Part shown: positions 5,488 to 6,727 of the stretch, piece by piece
Layout: every line of letters starts with the position of its first letter
Position numbering within the stretch: the first letter of the stretch is position 1
Assembly (NCBI RefSeq): GCF_965657105.1
Contig: NZ_CBFHNB010000082.1
Span: 1-6,727 of the forward strand
Direction of reading: 5' to 3'
Source: Puniceispirillum sp965657105
GTDB lineage: Bacteria; Pseudomonadota; Alphaproteobacteria; Puniceispirillales; Puniceispirillaceae
DNA: 6,727 nt
Position numbers and translations under genes: made by a program
The notes under the pieces: generated by a model
The model's input: only the letters and a program-made list of their open reading frames with translations
The model's database searches: none
What the model was told of the DNA's origin: nothing

Positions 5488-5934
5488 TCAATGACAAGCT
5501 TTACCAAGCGCCTTCAGACGCCAGTAGTTATAGGGCAGAGGAGTCACGAAACCCGCAGCGAGCATAATGGGTATTACCCACCAGGTGAGAACAGCACCGC
5601 CTGTCAGCATAACGTCGGTGACATTCATGGCAACTTCCATAGCAATCATGGAAATCAATGACATACCGATGGCGGTTTTAAAGGCTAGCTTGAGTGTCAT
5701 CTGCCTAGATAGGATGATGGTTTCCAGAATGATTGACGTCATCAAGCCATTAAAAATTGCCAAGCTCATGATTGCCCAGACAGGCCAAGCGATACCCGTA
5801 AATTGGAAGTAAGCAATCGTCCCTAAATCACCTATAGCGCACCCAATTAAGCACCATGAAGTATTATAAGACGCTGTTTTCCATGTGTGTTTGCAACGCC
5901 AATTGATAGTTAAGTTTACTGCTATACCTGTCAT
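5488..5934 (-). CDS. DUF4396-family membrane protein, copper-operon associated
   Basis: This 148-residue protein has about four hydrophobic helices, near residues 25-46, 48-72, 82-109 and 114-134. It resembles the DUF4396 family, recognised from the W-C-L-x-G-C-A-I-G-D opening (27-36), the helix with GMSLISMIAMEVAMN (90-104), the PLPYNYWRL stretch (132-140) and the invariant-looking C-terminal KACH. Biochemical function is unknown; the family tends to occur beside copper regulators and transporters. Candidate soft-metal ligands are C28, C32, the methionine series M91, M96, M99, M103 and M109, and the terminal C147-H148. The start is well supported: AAGGAGG (5947-5941) sits six bases upstream. 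It is the first gene of the operon driven by the 19-bp-spacer promoter next to cueR, so a role in copper uptake, export or sensing at the inner membrane is a reasonable inference. Confidence 0.82.
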   Translation of the reverse strand: MTGIAVNLTINWRCKHTWKTASYNTSWCLIGCAIGDLGTIAYFQFTGIAWPVWAIMSLAIFNGLMTSIILETIILSRQMTLKLAFKTAIGMSLISMIAMEVAMNVTDVMLTGGAVLTWWVIPIMLAAGFVTPLPYNYWRLKALGKACH

Positions 5935-5936
5935 AT

Positions 5937-5965
5937 TTGACCTCCTTATGCGAATACAATAATCT
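5937..5965 (+). promoter_or_regulatory. weak candidate promoter for the cueR-like gene
   Basis: TTGACC (5937-5942) and TAATCT (5960-5965) are 17 bases apart on the + strand, just upstream of the regulator. The -35 fits well (five of six); the -10 is poor. The -35 is embedded in the complement of the DUF4396 ribosome site and the -10 touches the operator dyad, so binding of the regulator would overlap its own promoter, as expected for autoregulation in this family. Confidence 0.3.
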
Positions 5966-5986
5966 CTCCCCTAGCAGGAGAGGCAA
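5956..5986 (-). promoter_or_regulatory. CueR-type metal-responsive promoter/operator with 19-bp spacer
   Basis: On the - strand, TTGCCT (5986-5981) and TATTGT (5961-5956) are exactly 19 bases apart, the over-long spacing that MerR-family activators correct by twisting the DNA. The spacer is filled by a dyad with perfect 6-bp arms, CTCTCC and GGAGAG, around a 7-bp centre (5964-5982), the same arm-centre layout as the copA/cueO operators of E. coli from memory. Transcription should start near 5949, immediately before the AAGGAGG ribosome site of the DUF4396 gene, giving a leader of about 15 nt. Confidence 0.75.
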
Positions 5987-5993
5987 GATAAAA

Positions 5994-6392
5994 ATGAATA
6001 TAGGCAAAGTGGCGAGCTTATCTGGGCTAACAGTAAAAGCCGTCAGATATTATAGCGATATAGGCATCATTAAACCCGACGTTGATGCTAACACAGGCTA
6101 CAGGGATTTTTCGGAACCTGATTTGGCCAAACTTCAGTTTGTAGCTAAGGCTCGAAAATTTGATTTCAGCCTAGATGACTGCAGAGAGTTGCTTGCTCTT
6201 TATGAAAACACAGAACGTTCAAGTAAAGAAGTTAAAGCTTTGACACTAGAAAAGATTGCAGAAATTGATATTAAATTGGCAGAGTTAAATATGTTGAGAC
6301 AACAACTCATAACCTTGGCTTCTGCTTGCCAAGGTGATGATCGTCCTGACTGCCCAATTTTAGATGCATTATCAGATAGAACTAGTGAGTAA
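5994..6392 (+). CDS. cueR: CueR/HmrR-type copper-responsive MerR-family regulator
   Basis: This 132-residue transcription activator senses monovalent coinage metals (Cu+, Ag+, Au+) and switches on promoters with a 19-bp spacer. The winged-helix DNA-binding part starts MNIGKVASLSGLTVKAVRYY and continues with the wing around NTGYRDFS (33-40). A long coiled-coil dimer helix spans about 78-110. The metal loop is C112-x7-C120 followed by PILDAL. Cys112, Cys120 and Ser77 fall at the same residue numbers as in E. coli CueR, and Ser77 is the residue that separates +1 from +2 metal sensors. ATG 5994 is chosen over the longer frame from 5937 because it gives the family's exact N-terminus and has AGGAGAGG ten bases upstream. 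It is divergent from the DUF4396-cytochrome operon, its probable main target. No terminator is evident downstream on its strand. Confidence 0.9.
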   Translation: MNIGKVASLSGLTVKAVRYYSDIGIIKPDVDANTGYRDFSEPDLAKLQFVAKARKFDFSLDDCRELLALYENTERSSKEVKALTLEKIAEIDIKLAELNMLRQQLITLASACQGDDRPDCPILDALSDRTSE

Positions 6393-6540
6393 CCCCGATC
6401 CGAGATCCACGGTCCATGATACTGTGTTCAGATAACGCATTGATAAATTAATACAACGCAGAGCAAGTATCGAGAATTACACGAACCAAAAATTTCCTCT
6501 TAAAAAAAGCGATATTGAACGCTGCAATAATTTGGAAGAC
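6393..6540. other. gene-free spacer between cueR and the tRNA terminator
   Basis: No coding frame or RNA gene is supportable here. The only structure noticed is a weak - strand hairpin, AGCG/CGCT with an 8-base loop followed by a run of seven T on that strand (about 6501-6524). It could be a second, back-up terminator for transcripts coming from the tRNA side. Confidence 0.5.
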
Positions 6541-6567
6541 AAAAAGCCGCCTTGATTACAAGCCAGC
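6541..6567 (-). terminator. rho-independent terminator downstream of the tRNA-fMet remnant (- strand)
   Basis: On the - strand, GCTGGCTTG and CAAGGCGGC form a 9-position stem (one G-U pair, one G-G mismatch) with a TAAT loop, then five T residues (6545-6541). It begins 27 nt after the CCA end of the tRNA fragment, the usual place for a tRNA gene's own terminator. Pairing is worse on the + strand, which also lacks the T run. Confidence 0.7.
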
Positions 6568-6594
6568 TACATATCTGAAATAAAATTATAATGT

Positions 6595-6639
6595 TGGTTG
6601 CGGGGGTAGGATTTGAACCTACGACCTTCAGGTTATGAG
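6595..6639 (-). tRNA. 3' half only of an initiator tRNA-fMet(CAT) gene; probable integration-site remnant
   Basis: Read on the - strand, these 45 bases are, in order: anticodon loop CTCATAA (7), anticodon stem 3' strand CCTGA (5), variable loop AGGTC (5), T stem GTAGG, T loop TTCAAAT, T stem CCTAC, acceptor 3' strand CCCCGCA (7), discriminator A, and CCA. Every element has its exact length. Position 72 is A, the hallmark of bacterial initiator tRNA (C1-A72 mismatch), and the acceptor and loop match E. coli tRNA-fMet. The next bases upstream (6640 on, TGAGG) do not give the complementary TCAGG strand, and no D arm or 5' acceptor follows, so the gene is cut precisely at the edge of the anticodon loop. 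It cannot yield a functional tRNA. Such a half gene is what a tyrosine recombinase leaves at the distal end of an inserted element. An intact copy must exist elsewhere. Confidence 0.85.
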
Positions 6640-6727
6640 TGAGGTGGTAAATATGTTTTACCATGTTTCATGAAGTATCAATAACAATATATTATCATAT
6701 AAATACAGTATTATAGATTAAATATAT
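6640..6727. mobile_element. probable end of an integrated element (attachment-site flank)
   Basis: The 88 bases beyond the tRNA remnant contain only 18 G or C, far more AT-rich than the genes to the left. They begin where the tRNA homology ends. Because the 3' half of a tRNA target keeps the chromosome on its 3' side and the inserted DNA on its 5' side, this - strand orientation places the element to the right, starting here. A perfect 7-bp inverted repeat, TGGTAAA and TTTACCA around TATGT (6645-6663), lies six bases from the boundary and may be a recombinase or excisionase site. No integrase gene is within the window. Confidence 0.5.
6645..6663. repeat. 7-bp perfect inverted repeat beside the attachment core
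   Basis: TGGTAAA (6645-6651) and TTTACCA (6657-6663) flank the 5-base centre TATGT. There is no T run after it in either direction, so a terminator is unlikely; a protein-binding dyad is the better guess. Confidence 0.6.

Noticed and set aside
5389..5812. + strand frames opposite the DUF4396 gene
   Set aside because: They are the complement of a well-supported membrane protein with an optimal ribosome site.
5937..5993. N-terminal extension of the CueR-like protein
   Set aside because: It would cover the operator and promoter, and the family starts at the MNIGKVA position with a good ribosome site at 5976-5983.
6595..6639. Complete tRNA gene
   Set aside because: There is no complementary anticodon strand, D arm or 5' acceptor beyond 6639.
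6595..6639. Elongator tRNA-Met
   Set aside because: A72 and the close match to the E. coli initiator 3' half favour tRNA-fMet, although the 5' half that would settle it is missing.
1..6727. CRISPR array, transposase or insertion-sequence ends
   Set aside because: No regularly spaced repeats, transposase motifs or paired terminal repeats were found when reading both strands.

Overview
The window reads as a bacterial chromosome, most likely from an alphaproteobacterium, perhaps a marine one. That placement rests on general resemblance (an ArsH-type flavoprotein, ComDE-type sulfopyruvate decarboxylase, moderate G+C in the left half) and is an inference. No 16S or other marker gene is present.

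Left part (1-3632), all on the + strand. It holds the C-terminal tail of an unidentified membrane-anchored protein, an ArsH-like NADPH:FMN oxidoreductase, a UDP-glucuronate 4-epimerase-like sugar-nucleotide enzyme, a pterin-4a-carbinolamine dehydratase only 14 nt behind it, and a two-gene thiamine-diphosphate enzyme (comD-comE) that probably decarboxylates sulfopyruvate. The run ends at a strong hairpin terminator (3604-3632). These genes do not form one recognisable pathway; they look like short housekeeping or accessory units lined up in the same direction.

Middle (3691-4651). A lysophospholipid acyltransferase-like gene on the - strand faces comE and has its own - strand terminator. Upstream of it is a short AT-rich stretch with inverted repeats but no convincing gene.

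Right part (4820-6392), a compact copper-response module. A CueR-type MerR regulator on the + strand keeps Ser77, Cys112 and Cys120 at the same residue numbers as E. coli CueR. Back to back with it on the - strand lie a four-helix DUF4396 membrane protein, a membrane-anchored c-type cytochrome and a candidate 34-residue microprotein, closed by a - strand terminator. The intergenic DNA carries a 6-7-6 dyad inside a promoter with the 19-bp spacer typical of MerR-family activation, so the operon is probably switched on by Cu(I), Ag(I) or Au(I).

Right edge (6541-6727). Exactly the 3' half of an initiator tRNA-fMet gene lies on the - strand, from the anticodon loop through CCA, followed by what looks like the tRNA's own terminator. 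The 5' half is missing and is replaced by very AT-rich DNA. This is the classic scar of a tRNA-targeting integrative element. By orientation the element should extend to the right of 6639, while the DNA to the left is the original tRNA downstream flank or an earlier insertion. This junction and the compact copper promoter are the most informative parts of the window.
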